A stretch of DNA of 64,000 nt from an uncultured Oceanospirillaceae bacterium (GCA_937138495.1 CAKZPE010000050.1:1-64000); one strand, 5' to 3'; positions 44,563 to 54,375 are shown, numbered from the stretch's first letter. Made by a program: numbers and translations. The notes: generated by a model not told the origin, from the letters alone.

Positions 44563-46338
44563 ATGCAAAATATTTTTTCCAGGCTTTCTGCTACTGCGAT
44601 GGCTGCTCCCAGGCGGGCATTTTGCGCCATTGTATTTATGGTTCTGGTGTTTGATTTAGTTCTGGTACGGGACGTGGGTTGGCTACTTGAAAACTTTCAG
44701 GGTAAACGCTTTCTTGTCAATTTCGGCCTTAGTAGCCTGGCGTTGGTGTTACTGACCATCTTCTTACTGCCGTTACGCACCGTTGTGAGCCGGACGGTTG
44801 TGATCGCGCTGATTCTTGTTCCACAGTTAATACAGTTATCGTTTTTTTCGATTTACCGGAATTTTGTATCTGTTTTCGATTTACGCTTTGTAGCGGAAGA
44901 CCCTCTATTAACGCTTATTCTATGGTTGGATAACGCGGCTGTCTTTAAACCATTGTTACTGATTGTGCTGGAACTGCCTTTGCTGCTGTTGCTGACGCGA
45001 CTGCCATTAAGACCCCGCTGGTGGGCGCGGGGGATTTCCGGTGTATTTGGCAGTTTGCTGTTCCTGTTACTGGCGTTTAACTGGTACGGCGTTACTAAAT
45101 TTCAGTTCAGCAGCCTGGCGTATATCGGAACGTTTCCGGGCGTGATTGAACAGCAGGTATTTGCCGCAAAGCTGGCTGAAAAGCCGGTGCTGGAAAAACA
45201 CACAGCGGCAACCAGCGCCCCTAACATCGTGTTTGTGGTGGGTGAGTCGCTGACCAAAAGCCAGATGGGCGTATACGGTTATGACCGGGACACCACGCCA
45301 AACCTGCAGCGGCTAAGGGATTCAGGGGAACTGGTGTTGTATGACAATGCGGTCAGCATCGGCACAAAAACGCTCAGTTCAGTGCCTTATATGCTGACGG
45401 GCCTGCAGGGAATCGATCCTTATGGCCGGGTTTATTCCGTGCCGACGATATTCAATTATGCCAAAGCGGCGGGTTACCAGACGGCACTCATCACTGCTCA
45501 GGATTTTAAATGGCGGAATGTGGATCAGCTATTTCTTGACGGTGATCTGGATTATTTCCGTGAAGGGACTGATTTCAGCAGCAATATTTCGGTCTCCATC
45601 GGGGCCGATGATATGACTGTTCTGAAGCAGGGTGTTATACCGTTCCTGAAACAGGCTAAACAGTCAGATGCACCCTATATGCTGGTTGTTCAGATGAATG
45701 GTAACCACTACCCGTATTCGAAACATTCCCCTGATGCGTTTAAAAAGTTTTTGCCTGAAGAGGATGAGAACGGAATTAATGCATACGATAACTCGGTTGC
45801 TTACAGCGATTATTACTTCAGTGAACTGATCAAAACAGTACGGGCGGATGATCCGGATGCGTGGCTTTTCTTTTCAACCGATCATGGGCAGAACATCGAT
45901 TCAAAGAATTCCCCGTATAACTATGGTTATGGTCTTGGCACGACACACAACGCAATGTTTGCCGTGCCGCCTGTCAGCGAAGTGAGTTCCATGCGGGTGA
46001 ATGAGGCCCGTCCGGTAAGCAGTGCGGATATCTTTGCGACGGTTCTGAACCTGATGGATACGCAGCCGGTCAGTGAAATTAACAGTCAGAATCTGCGTGA
46101 ACCTATTGATCCGGAACGGCTCAGAGTGATTTCTGCGTACATGAAAACGCTCCATAATGATCCGAATGCTGTACTGGTGTTTCCGGACCTCAGTTACCTG
46201 CATATAGATTTTGAACGCAAAAGCGCGATTTTGCCTGAAGATGGCAAAGTGGTGCCGTATACCCGGTTACCGGATAACTACCGGCGTTTGTTTGACCGTT
46301 ACCTTAGTCCGCAGCAAGAAGGGACAAATGATGGCTGA
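44563..46338 (+). CDS. Phosphoethanolamine-transferase-like sulfatase-fold membrane protein
   Basis: 591 residues: about five N-terminal helices (to about 185), then a periplasmic alkaline-phosphatase-fold domain. Metal and nucleophile motifs are VVGESLTKSQMGVYGYDRDTTPN (about 223-245) and SIGTKTLSSVPYMLTG (about 263-278, nucleophilic Thr), FFSTDHGQNID (about 432) and a GTTHNAMF histidine (about 456). This matches EptA/CptA-type enzymes that put phosphoethanolamine on lipid A or core sugars; the acceptor is inferred. It overlaps waaF by 11 bases, making it the first gene of a core-LPS operon and probably a core modifier. Confidence 0.88.
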   Translation: MQNIFSRLSATAMAAPRRAFCAIVFMVLVFDLVLVRDVGWLLENFQGKRFLVNFGLSSLALVLLTIFLLPLRTVVSRTVVIALILVPQLIQLSFFSIYRNFVSVFDLRFVAEDPLLTLILWLDNAAVFKPLLLIVLELPLLLLLTRLPLRPRWWARGISGVFGSLLFLLLAFNWYGVTKFQFSSLAYIGTFPGVIEQQVFAAKLAEKPVLEKHTAATSAPNIVFVVGESLTKSQMGVYGYDRDTTPNLQRLRDSGELVLYDNAVSIGTKTLSSVPYMLTGLQGIDPYGRVYSVPTIFNYAKAAGYQTALITAQDFKWRNVDQLFLDGDLDYFREGTDFSSNISVSIGADDMTVLKQGVIPFLKQAKQSDAPYMLVVQMNGNHYPYSKHSPDAFKKFLPEEDENGINAYDNSVAYSDYYFSELIKTVRADDPDAWLFFSTDHGQNIDSKNSPYNYGYGLGTTHNAMFAVPPVSEVSSMRVNEARPVSSADIFATVLNLMDTQPVSEINSQNLREPIDPERLRVISAYMKTLHNDPNAVLVFPDLSYLHIDFERKSAILPEDGKVVPYTRLPDNYRRLFDRYLSPQQEGTNDG

Positions 46339-47353
46339 GAAAATCCTGATAGTGGGGCCGTCCTGGGTGGGCGATATGCTGATGAGTCAGTCCCTGTATC
46401 GTTTGCTGAAGGCCCGGCAGCCAGACTGCCAGATTGATGTATTAGCACCGGACTGGTGCCGTGCTGTGCTGGAACGTATGCCCGAGGTTGATAATACGGT
46501 TCCGATGCCGGTGGGCCACGGACGTTTGCAGTGGAAGGTGCGTAAACAGGTGGCGGCAGGGCTTAAAGGCCGGTATGACCGGGCGCTGGTTTTGCCTAAT
46601 TCACTGAAGTCGGCACTGATTCCCTGGATGGCGGGTATTCCGGTGCGAACGGGCTGGAAAGGTGAAATGCGTTACGGTTTGCTGACGGATCTTCGGCCAC
46701 TGGATAAGAAAGCGTTTCCGCTGATGGTTCAGCGGTATATTGCGTTGGCTCAGGCACCCTGTGCGTCCGGGAAAGAGTTGCCGGAAATTCTGCGACCTGA
46801 ACTACAGGTTGACAGTGCTGCTCAGGCAGTGCTGAAACAGTCCCACGGGCTCTCTGATAATTATATTGGTCTGTGCCCCGGTGCCGAATTTGGTCCGGCT
46901 AAACGCTGGCCGGATTATCATTATGCTGAGCTGGCCAGACAGCTTATTGCTGCCGGTTTTCAGGTATGTATCTTCGGCTCTGCAAATGATCAGGCTGTCA
47001 GTGGTCAGATTCTTGAACAGCTCAGTGAGGCTGAAAAGCAGGCCTGTGTGGATTTGTGTGGCAAAACCTCATTGCAGGCGGCGATTGACCTGCTGGCAGG
47101 CGCCAGAGCCGTGGTCAGTAATGACTCTGGTCTGATGCATATGGCAGCAGCGCTGGGCACACCGCTGGTGGCGCTTTATGGCCCGACAAGCCCTGATTTT
47201 ACGCCGCCATTAACGGATAAAGTTGAAGTGATTCGCCTGATCGATGGTTATATCAAGATTCGTAAAGGGGATGCTGATCAGGGGTATCATCAGAGTATGA
47301 TCGACATTACTCCTGAATCGGTATTCAACGCGGTTGAGCAACAATTATCATGA
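46328..47353 (+). CDS. waaF: ADP-heptose:LPS heptosyltransferase II WaaF
   Basis: Adds the second L-glycero-D-manno-heptose to the inner core. GT9 family, 341 residues. N-terminal motif KILIVGPSWVGDMLMSQSLYRLL, GLCPGAEFGPAKRWPDYHYAELA (about 178-200) and NDSGLMHMAAALGTPLVALYGPTSP (about 262-286) are the WaaF hallmarks. The frame is open upstream to 46211, inside the sulfatase gene; tandem ATGs at 46328 and 46331 begin the recognisable protein. It overlaps both the preceding gene (11 bases) and waaC (4 bases). Confidence 0.95.
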   Translation: MMAEKILIVGPSWVGDMLMSQSLYRLLKARQPDCQIDVLAPDWCRAVLERMPEVDNTVPMPVGHGRLQWKVRKQVAAGLKGRYDRALVLPNSLKSALIPWMAGIPVRTGWKGEMRYGLLTDLRPLDKKAFPLMVQRYIALAQAPCASGKELPEILRPELQVDSAAQAVLKQSHGLSDNYIGLCPGAEFGPAKRWPDYHYAELARQLIAAGFQVCIFGSANDQAVSGQILEQLSEAEKQACVDLCGKTSLQAAIDLLAGARAVVSNDSGLMHMAAALGTPLVALYGPTSPDFTPPLTDKVEVIRLIDGYIKIRKGDADQGYHQSMIDITPESVFNAVEQQLS

Positions 47354-48378
47354 GAGTGTTAATTGTTAAAACTTCCTCAATGGGAGACATCATTCATACC
47401 TTGCCTGCCCTGACGGATGCTGCTGAGGCTATTCCGGGGATTCAGTTCGACTGGGTGGTTGAAGAAGGTTTTGCAGAAATACCCCACTGGCACAGCGCTG
47501 TGGATAACGTCATTCCGGTGGCTATCCGTCGCTGGCGTAAGCAGCCGCTGAAAACCTGGCGCAGTGGTGAATGGCAAACCTATAAACAGGCACTGCAGGC
47601 CCGTCAGTATGATTATGTGATTGATGCTCAGGGGCTTATCAAAAGTGCTTTTCTGGTGACCCGGCTTGCCAATGGTGTGCGCTGCGGTTATGACAAAGCA
47701 TCGGTGACTGAATCGCTGGCCTGCAGTTGTTATCAGAAGACTTTTACGGTGGCCAGGCAGCAGCATGCGGTCGAACGAATCCGTCAGCTGTTCGCACAGT
47801 CTCTGGGGTATGCGTTGCCACAGCAAAAGGGCAACTTCGCAATTCGACAGCACTTTGTAGCTGCGCCTGACGTGCCTGAATATGAAAAGCCTTACCTGGT
47901 CTTTCTGCACAGCACGACCCGTGCGGACAAGCACTGGCCGGAACTGTACTGGCAAAAGTTGGTTAGGTTGGCGGCAAGTGAAAACCTTAGGGTGAAACTG
48001 CCCTGGGTGAATGATGAAGAACTGGCCAGAGCGGAGTGCCTGGCGCAGGGTAATCCCTTTGTGGATATTTTACCGAAACTGAATTTACATGATGTGTCTG
48101 CAGTCATTGCCGGGGCAACGGCCTGTGTATCTGTTGATACCGGTTTATCACACATGGCAGCAGCACTGGACCGGCCGAACATTACGCTATTCGGGCCAAC
48201 TGATCCGGGTTTGGTTGGCGGTTACGGAGACAATCAGTTATCTCTGGAGGCTAAGTTGCAGCCGGCGGTAAGTGAAACGGTTGAGCCTCAGGTTTTTGCG
48301 CCTTTGACGGCAGAGATTGTATGGCAGCATTTACAGGAAAAACTTAGTAAGATCAGTTTTGATGGCGGAACAGAGTAA
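47350..48378 (+). CDS. waaC: ADP-heptose:LPS heptosyltransferase I WaaC
   Basis: Adds the first heptose to Kdo2-lipid A. GT9 family, 342 residues, with the WaaC-specific start VLIVKTSSMGDIIHTLPALTDA (about 3-24), FLHSTTRADKHWPELYW (about 186-202), and ATACVSVDTGLSHMAAALDRPNITLFGPTDPGLVGGYG (about 256-293). It overlaps waaF by 4 bases and the downstream kinase gene by one base, so this is a tightly coupled operon. Confidence 0.95.
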   Translation: MRVLIVKTSSMGDIIHTLPALTDAAEAIPGIQFDWVVEEGFAEIPHWHSAVDNVIPVAIRRWRKQPLKTWRSGEWQTYKQALQARQYDYVIDAQGLIKSAFLVTRLANGVRCGYDKASVTESLACSCYQKTFTVARQQHAVERIRQLFAQSLGYALPQQKGNFAIRQHFVAAPDVPEYEKPYLVFLHSTTRADKHWPELYWQKLVRLAASENLRVKLPWVNDEELARAECLAQGNPFVDILPKLNLHDVSAVIAGATACVSVDTGLSHMAAALDRPNITLFGPTDPGLVGGYGDNQLSLEAKLQPAVSETVEPQVFAPLTAEIVWQHLQEKLSKISFDGGTE

Positions 48379-49121
48379 TGCGGGTTAAGTTGCAGATTAA
48401 TCAACAGTTTAATGACCTGAAAGCTGAAATTGAAAACCTCGAAGGCTTGTTTTCCGGATCAGCTGAGTCAATCCATAAAGCCCGGAATGAGTTACGGATT
48501 GTTACGCTTAAAGGTCAGAGATATATTCTGAAAGCATTTAAGGTACCGGGGTTTCCTGCCAATGCTATTTATGGAGTGTTGCGGGATTCCAAAGCATACA
48601 AGTCTTATCATAACTCCATTTTGCTTAAGGATTATGCGCCCCGTCCGGTCGCATATATGGAGAAAAAGCAGGGCTGTCTGCTACAGCAAAGCTTTTATCT
48701 GAGTGAAGCTTTTGATTATGATTTTACAATCCGTGAACCGCTGCTGGATGCTGACTTTCCTGACCGGGATTTCATTTTGAGAGGTTTCGCCCGATTTTCT
48801 CTGAAGTTGCATAACGACGGTTTTTTTCACCGGGATTATTCGCCGGGTAATATTCTTATCAGGCGGGAAGGCGATGGCTTTATTTTTAAGGTCGTAGATG
48901 TGAACCGTCTGAGTATATCGGCCTTATCAGACAGTGACCGTGCCCGGAGCTTTTCCAAACTGTGGGCCAGGCCTGAAGATCTGACCATCATTGCTGAAGA
49001 GTATGGACAACATACTAAGGTTGGTAAGCGCTTTGCCGAGGACGTGGTGCGTTTTTCTGAACAGAATAAGTCCGTTAAAAACTTCAAAAAGCGGCTTAAA
49101 GGTAAGCCGGTTACTGACTAG
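48378..49121 (+). CDS. LPS core kinase-fold protein (InaA/WaaP family)
   Basis: 247 residues with a protein-kinase-like fold: a lysine in QRYILKAFKV (about 47-56), catalytic loop FFHRDYSPGNILI (about 151-163) and metal-binding KVVDVNRL (about 172-179, an Asp-Val-Asn in place of DFG). WaaP-type enzymes phosphorylate core heptoses; the position after waaF-waaC fits that role, but the substrate is inferred. Its start codon overlaps the waaC stop by one base. Confidence 0.85.
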   Translation: MRVKLQINQQFNDLKAEIENLEGLFSGSAESIHKARNELRIVTLKGQRYILKAFKVPGFPANAIYGVLRDSKAYKSYHNSILLKDYAPRPVAYMEKKQGCLLQQSFYLSEAFDYDFTIREPLLDADFPDRDFILRGFARFSLKLHNDGFFHRDYSPGNILIRREGDGFIFKVVDVNRLSISALSDSDRARSFSKLWARPEDLTIIAEEYGQHTKVGKRFAEDVVRFSEQNKSVKNFKKRLKGKPVTD

Positions 49122-49138
49122 AGACTGATTGCAGCCAT

Positions 49139-50404
49139 ATGGATAAGCATCCCTGGGATCATCACTCCGACCAGCCTTACCCATTACGGGACCGGGCGTA
49201 TAAAAAGCAGATGAAGCGTCGTCACCGGAAGGATCTGGTTAAGCTTTTTATTGCCAGTTTATGCGTATTTCCCATTGCCGTCGTACATTTCTTTTTTAAC
49301 CGTAAAGCTGAAATCAAACATCTGGATAAGTCCTTTTTTGGCCTGTGCGTTAACCTTGATAAAGGTGAAGAACAGTTCCGGTTACTCGACGAACTGGGTT
49401 GTGAAACGGTGCAGTTTCGGGTGTTTCTGAGTGATTTTGAACAACGTAAAGAAGAGTATCTGGCTTTTGTGAAACGTTGTCAGGGGCGGCACTTGCTGAT
49501 TACGCTTGTGCAGGATCCGGCTGCGATTGATGATGTTCAGCGGTTACGTGTAACTCTGGAACAGGTGTTTTCTGCCTTTGAAGGGCTGTGCGGCGAGTAT
49601 CAGGTGGGCAATACGATTAACCGCACCAAGTGGGGGTTTTTTTCGGTCAGACAGTACCTTGATTTTTATGAGGTAGCTCAGGCGCTGAAAGCGGATAAGT
49701 ATCCGGGGCTTACATTGGTTGGGCCCTCTGTTATCGATTTTGAATATCACTATCTCATCCGGGCTATGTTTACCCGGACACAAGTACGTTTCGATAAAGT
49801 CTCATCCCTGCTGTATGTGGATCGCCGGGGCGCACCGGAAAATACTCAGTTGGGGATTTTCGATACGCTGAATAAGATTCGTCTGTTGCACAGCATTTGC
49901 CGGTTAAGCCCGAAAAGTTCCGAGCGGATATTGCTGACGGAAGTGAACTGGCCACTGTCCGGAACGGCTCCCTGGGCACCCACCAGTGAGACGGAATGTG
50001 TCAGTGAAGATGATTATGCCCGCTTTCTGTTACGGTATCATTTGCTGATCATTGCCAGTGGTAAGGTTGAGACGGTGTACTGGCATCAGTTAATCGCCCC
50101 GGGGTATGGCCTGATCGATAACCGTGACGGTATCCGTTATCGCACAGCGTTTAAAGCGTATCAGGTCATGCTGAGCCGGTTAAGCGGTGCTGAGAAGCTG
50201 AGTTATACGCAGGATAATGGCTGGCATACTCTCCGGTTTGTTCAGCAGCGTTGTGAAGGGCGTGTTGTCTGGAGTGAAAGCGCGCAGTTACCGGTTAGAA
50301 AACTGATAAAGCCGGCTGAGAAGGCTTTTGATATGTTTGGCCAACCTGCGGATGGTGATCTGCAGGTTGGTGTTAATCCCGTCTATTTAGTCCAGTCTGT
50401 CTGA
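49139..50404 (+). CDS. Membrane-anchored TIM-barrel, glycoside-hydrolase-like protein of unknown function
   Basis: 421 residues. A cytoplasmic basic N-terminus (YKKQMKRRHRKDLVK) and a single helix (about 36-53) anchor a periplasmic domain. That domain shows alternating strand/helix blocks like a glycosidase barrel (FFGLCVNLDKGEEQFRLLDELGCETVQFRVF, HLLITLVQDP, YQVGNTINRTKWGF, LTLVGPSVIDFEY, RILLTEVNWPLSG with a candidate catalytic Glu near 268). I recognise no named family. It lies 17 bases after the WaaP-like gene and ends the operon, so trimming or building an LPS or capsule sugar is a possible role. Confidence 0.7.
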   Translation: MDKHPWDHHSDQPYPLRDRAYKKQMKRRHRKDLVKLFIASLCVFPIAVVHFFFNRKAEIKHLDKSFFGLCVNLDKGEEQFRLLDELGCETVQFRVFLSDFEQRKEEYLAFVKRCQGRHLLITLVQDPAAIDDVQRLRVTLEQVFSAFEGLCGEYQVGNTINRTKWGFFSVRQYLDFYEVAQALKADKYPGLTLVGPSVIDFEYHYLIRAMFTRTQVRFDKVSSLLYVDRRGAPENTQLGIFDTLNKIRLLHSICRLSPKSSERILLTEVNWPLSGTAPWAPTSETECVSEDDYARFLLRYHLLIIASGKVETVYWHQLIAPGYGLIDNRDGIRYRTAFKAYQVMLSRLSGAEKLSYTQDNGWHTLRFVQQRCEGRVVWSESAQLPVRKLIKPAEKAFDMFGQPADGDLQVGVNPVYLVQSV

Positions 50405-50414
50405 CCTTATATCT

Positions 50415-51668
50415 CTAACCAGGGGCTGATGGCCTGCTTTGTACCTGAAATAACATCTGGCTGAGTATGATCAGTAAACCGGTATACATGATAATGCCGT
50501 TGTTCAGGAATATCATATCCTGCGTCAGATTGGCGATGGCAAATACCAGTCCAAAGCAAAGCAGGGCGTAGGCGTAAGGCTGTTGCTCAGTGCTTCCCCG
50601 GCGGATAGCGCTAGCGGCTATATACACCGGAACCCAGAGGAAAGCACACAGGATCACCAGACCGATCAGGCCGCGGCGGGCAACTGTATTCATATAAGCA
50701 TTATGGGAGCTGTCAAAGCGTTTAACGGATTCAGAGAACCTGCCTTTATCTGCCTGTTGAGTTTTGTATTCAATCAGCCGGTCTTTACCGACGCCGATGA
50801 TAGGGGAGGTCGCTGCGGTTTCAGCCGCTATCTGCCAGAGGTTCAGACGTATGCTGGTTGAAGTCTTTGCCTGGCTGTCATGAGCTGAAAATTCAGAAAT
50901 AGCCTGGCTCAGGCGGTTAATGGCAGATGAGTTTAGTGATAAAGCAATTCCGGCTAACAGGCTGCATGCAATGATAACCAGTCCAGTTTTTTTCAGACTG
51001 AGTTTAAATTTGTGAACCTGCAGCACGATTAAGCAAAGTGCCAGAAGTGGGATAGCAATCATGCTGCCCCTGCTTTGCGATAAGATACCGGCAAAAATCG
51101 CGCCGCAGCAGAGCAGACAGCAAAGTAAGTATATAGTCATATCCCGGCGGGATTGCGTGCTATGGGTTGCACACAGGGCAATGCCGGCAGCGCCGATGGC
51201 AATTGCAATAGCGCCATACTGAATGGCATTTACGTCGCCATTCACGCGAGCAACGCCAAGATAGTATTTCTCGTATACGGATTGCATCAGCAGCAATACA
51301 GCGCTGAACATAAAGCTGTATATCAGTTGTTGTCGGCCCGGACGCAGGGCATTACACAGCAACAGCGCTGGCAGTAAGAGTAATACCTTTGCAGGGGCAT
51401 CCAGAATTCTGGGTTTTACACCATGCAGGACTACTTCCATGATAAAGCTGAGCACGTAGAGTATGGCGATCAGAATAAGAAGTTTTTCTGATCGGCTCAA
51501 ATTAATCTGTTGGCGGACTGTTTTGCTGAAGAACAGAATATAACCGGCCAGTATCAACAAACTGGCCAGATTATAGCTACCCTCGAATGTAACACTGACT
51601 AATACAAAAAAACTCAGCGCGAAACACAGGTAATACCGTCCGGCTTGGGTAATGCTGAGTGTTGTCAT
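50415..51668 (-). CDS. O-antigen ligase/polymerase family protein (WaaL/Wzy type)
   Basis: 417 residues with about ten to twelve hydrophobic helices. The large periplasmic loop contains VGKDRLIEYKTQQADKG and RFDSSHNAYMNTVARRGLIGL (about 318-338), whose histidine region is typical of Wzy_C/WaaL enzymes. An arginine-containing SQSRGSMIAIPLL lies near 203. It probably joins O-chains to the core or polymerises them. Its start overlaps the end of the upstream sulfatase-type gene by 4 bases (minus strand), so the two are coupled. It is convergent with the barrel protein, 10 bases away, with no clear hairpin between. Confidence 0.85.
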   Translation of the reverse strand: MTTLSITQAGRYYLCFALSFFVLVSVTFEGSYNLASLLILAGYILFFSKTVRQQINLSRSEKLLILIAILYVLSFIMEVVLHGVKPRILDAPAKVLLLLPALLLCNALRPGRQQLIYSFMFSAVLLLMQSVYEKYYLGVARVNGDVNAIQYGAIAIAIGAAGIALCATHSTQSRRDMTIYLLCCLLCCGAIFAGILSQSRGSMIAIPLLALCLIVLQVHKFKLSLKKTGLVIIACSLLAGIALSLNSSAINRLSQAISEFSAHDSQAKTSTSIRLNLWQIAAETAATSPIIGVGKDRLIEYKTQQADKGRFSESVKRFDSSHNAYMNTVARRGLIGLVILCAFLWVPVYIAASAIRRGSTEQQPYAYALLCFGLVFAIANLTQDMIFLNNGIIMYTGLLIILSQMLFQVQSRPSAPG

Positions 51669-53701
51669 TGTGCTTCAGATCCTGTTGATGCGGTTTTTGT
51701 CTGCGTGACTTCCCAGTTAATGAAGGAACGCTGCAGATCGATAAAAAGTGTAATTTTCTGCTGGGACAGGTCAGACGTAGCCACCGCCGGGTCTAACATC
51801 AGGCTTTCATCATGCCAGGGGTAGAGTTTACTGGTATCGTCCAGGTTGATGGTGCCTTCACTGTTGATCCAGACGGATTCGTTAAAGCCAAAGTTACGCT
51901 GGGGGTCGTCCTCGGTCATAAGCAGATCTCTGCCACCAATATTGAAATAGTGTTTACCGCTTAGACTCAGGTTATAGAGCGTCGGCATAATGTCTTTATG
52001 TGATCCGATCCGCTGGTTGTCATAGCGGAATTCCCGGCTGTTAAGGATGCTGTCAGGCACCCGCAAGTAGAAGGGGACGGCACTGTCGAGCATGGTTTCT
52101 TCTGGCAATCTGGCTTCGAAGCGGCGCATCTGGTGGTCGCCGGTGGCAGCAATTATTGTGTTTTCACTTAACGTGTTACTGGCTTTGATATCAGTAACAA
52201 GACGGCCCAGGCTGTCGGCAGCGTACTGGAATGTTTTAAGGATGTTATCCAGTTCAATCTCGCCGCCGCCGGCCCGTGCTTTATATTCTTCTGATACATC
52301 TACCGGGCCCGGTGAATAGCTATCCGGTGTGTAATAAGGCGGATGGTTGCTAACAGTCAGAATGTTAATAAACAGAGGCTGATCAGATTCCTCCAGTAGT
52401 TTTTTTGCCAGCTTAAAGGCATATTCATCAGGTACGCCCCAGGCTGTTAGCTGCTTTCTGGCTGCCGGATATTCGTTCATCAGAACGTTTTGATCATACA
52501 CTGCATCAACGCCCTGCAGGGGCAGGTAATTCACCAGATTACGCCACATCATATTCCCGGGGGAAATAAAAATTGTTTTATATCCTGCTTCTTTATAGGG
52601 GCGAAAAATGTTGCCGATCAGAGGTGTTTTTTGGGCAGAAGAGTGGCTAATACTGGCAACTGGACTGTTGAATAGTATTGAGGCTAGTGATGGAGCAGTG
52701 CCGTTGCCTGCCGAGACGAAACGTTTATATAAGAAATCAGATTCGAAGTGTGGCCGTAGTTCACCAAGCAGGTCATTCGTTTGCGGGTTATCGAGCTCGA
52801 GAATGTTGGAGCCCATACTTTCCATCAGCGCCAGAATGACGTGTGGTGACTGTGTTTCCAGATAAGGGTTAATCGCAGAGGTTTGCTGCAATGCTTTGTT
52901 ACCGAAAAGCGCCATGTTCAGCTGTTCAACTTCAGCCAGTTCAACCTCATCAAACCTGGCGTCTTTACGCTTATCTTTATTGGCCCAACTGATCGCAATC
53001 AAGCCGTTGGGCGTGAGTTTGTTAAGAATGTTCAGATCAGACACCTGAGCGTTACTTCTGCGCAGTGGAAATGTATCCACCGATCCCCTGGATGCCACTG
53101 CGAACAGACTAAAGAAGATCAGGCCGTAGCTGATTGCGGCAGTTCTGGACCAAACCTGGGTAAGCGGTTTTTTTGACGACAGAAGGTGGAATAACCAGCC
53201 GCTGGCAAGTGCTGCTAATAGCCCTCTGATAACAGGATAATCCTGCCAGATATTAGCCAGTACAGCGGCAGTATCATCTTCAGCGAGGCCGAAGATGAAA
53301 ATATCAAAATGGTTATGGTAGGTTTCGTAGTAATAAAAATTACTGATGGAAATCAGTGTGAAGCCAAAGATAACCAGCAGGCTGTATCCCCGGGAAAAGG
53401 CAGTAAAGGCTTTCCAGTACCTGGCAAAAGCTGCAAATGCCAGACCGGCCAGGTACACCGGGACCATAAAAATGGTACTGGCTTTAAGGTCAAATAATAA
53501 ACCTGTGGTAAACAGCCGCATCAGGTCAGCTTCTTTCCCCGCCAGTTTGTCTGCATCCACAAATGAAATAAACATGGCCACCCGGGCCAGCAGTAAAATA
53601 ATAACTGCAGCCAGTACAGTTTCAAAAATGATGCGGCTGAGTTCTCGGTAACGTAACTGATACATGTGTTGACTATTTCTGACGGATAAAAAATTGGCCA
53701 C
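51665..53701 (-). CDS. LtaS/OpgB-type sulfatase-fold phosphotransferase
   Basis: 678 residues: about five membrane helices in the first 200 residues and a large periplasmic alkaline-phosphatase-like domain. ILALMESMGSNILELD (about 288-303), the nucleophile region SAGNGTAPSLASILF (about 331-345, Thr), ILTVSNHPPYYTP and AATGDHQMRRFEA (about 508-520) are visible. Relatives transfer phosphoglycerol or phosphoethanolamine onto envelope glycans. Acceptor unknown. It overlaps the following ligase gene by 4 bases, suggesting the modified glycan is the ligase substrate. An inner ATG at 53665 (MYQLRYREL) is an alternative start. Confidence 0.85.
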   Translation of the reverse strand: MANFLSVRNSQHMYQLRYRELSRIIFETVLAAVIILLLARVAMFISFVDADKLAGKEADLMRLFTTGLLFDLKASTIFMVPVYLAGLAFAAFARYWKAFTAFSRGYSLLVIFGFTLISISNFYYYETYHNHFDIFIFGLAEDDTAAVLANIWQDYPVIRGLLAALASGWLFHLLSSKKPLTQVWSRTAAISYGLIFFSLFAVASRGSVDTFPLRRSNAQVSDLNILNKLTPNGLIAISWANKDKRKDARFDEVELAEVEQLNMALFGNKALQQTSAINPYLETQSPHVILALMESMGSNILELDNPQTNDLLGELRPHFESDFLYKRFVSAGNGTAPSLASILFNSPVASISHSSAQKTPLIGNIFRPYKEAGYKTIFISPGNMMWRNLVNYLPLQGVDAVYDQNVLMNEYPAARKQLTAWGVPDEYAFKLAKKLLEESDQPLFINILTVSNHPPYYTPDSYSPGPVDVSEEYKARAGGGEIELDNILKTFQYAADSLGRLVTDIKASNTLSENTIIAATGDHQMRRFEARLPEETMLDSAVPFYLRVPDSILNSREFRYDNQRIGSHKDIMPTLYNLSLSGKHYFNIGGRDLLMTEDDPQRNFGFNESVWINSEGTINLDDTSKLYPWHDESLMLDPAVATSDLSQQKITLFIDLQRSFINWEVTQTKTASTGSEAQ

Positions 53702-53762
53702 ATAATACCATGAAGCGTTCGCTTTCAGGTATCAGGTGCTCCCGTTAAGTTTTGGGGCTAAA

Positions 53763-54350
53763 TCAGGTGGTCCGTGGGCTGTTTAAATGTTGCTGCAGCC
53801 GGGCTTCTATGATTTTTAACTGTTTTTTGATTTTATAAGTGCGTAACGGTCGGATGTGCCGGTAAATAAAGAACTTAAATCCGGGGTGGCGTGAGCCAAT
53901 GCCGTCTATAACACTGATACGGTAACTGTTATCGGCCTGTCTGGGCAGTAATATATTGGCGAAGCCGACATCGACAAACAGTATGGCGTTTTCATTCAGG
54001 TAGTTTGCAAGACGTTTAATCAGCGTACGTATCAGTTCTTCGCTGACAGTCTGTTGTTCAAGGGCTTCAAGCAGGCTGATTGCGTCGCTGCCGTCATAAT
54101 TGCAGACCCGTTCAAAAATCAGCCCCGGACCTAAATCCGTCATCGTCTGGCCAAAGTATCCGGCCAGCATACTCAGATCAGCATGACAGGAAAGTAAGTG
54201 CTGGTAGTAGACACTCTCAATTTTATTCTGGCTTCTGTTTTTGCCGCCTTTATATGCAACCTTAATGACCTTGCTGTCATCTTCAGGGTGTTGGTAGCAA
54301 CGGCGTTCTGAGCCCTGGCCAAGCACAGGTGTGTGTTTGAGATGTATCAA
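53763..54350 (-). CDS. YrbL-like kinase-fold protein
   Basis: 195 residues. With the TTG at 54350 as start, the N-terminus LIHLKHTPVLGQGSERRCYQHPED lines up with E. coli YrbL (a PhoP-regulated protein of unknown activity). An ATP-lysine lies in VIKVAYKG and a degenerate catalytic loop in ILFVDVGFANILL (about 128-140). The frame is open to a TTG at 54434, but those 28 residues do not fit the family. Its place among LPS genes suggests a sugar or lipid kinase, though catalytic residues are poorly conserved. It is divergent from the WaaE-like gene. Confidence 0.75.
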   Translation of the reverse strand: MIHLKHTPVLGQGSERRCYQHPEDDSKVIKVAYKGGKNRSQNKIESVYYQHLLSCHADLSMLAGYFGQTMTDLGPGLIFERVCNYDGSDAISLLEALEQQTVSEELIRTLIKRLANYLNENAILFVDVGFANILLPRQADNSYRISVIDGIGSRHPGFKFFIYRHIRPLRTYKIKKQLKIIEARLQQHLNSPRTT

Positions 54351-54375
54351 TGTCCGGACTCTGACTGACCCGGTG

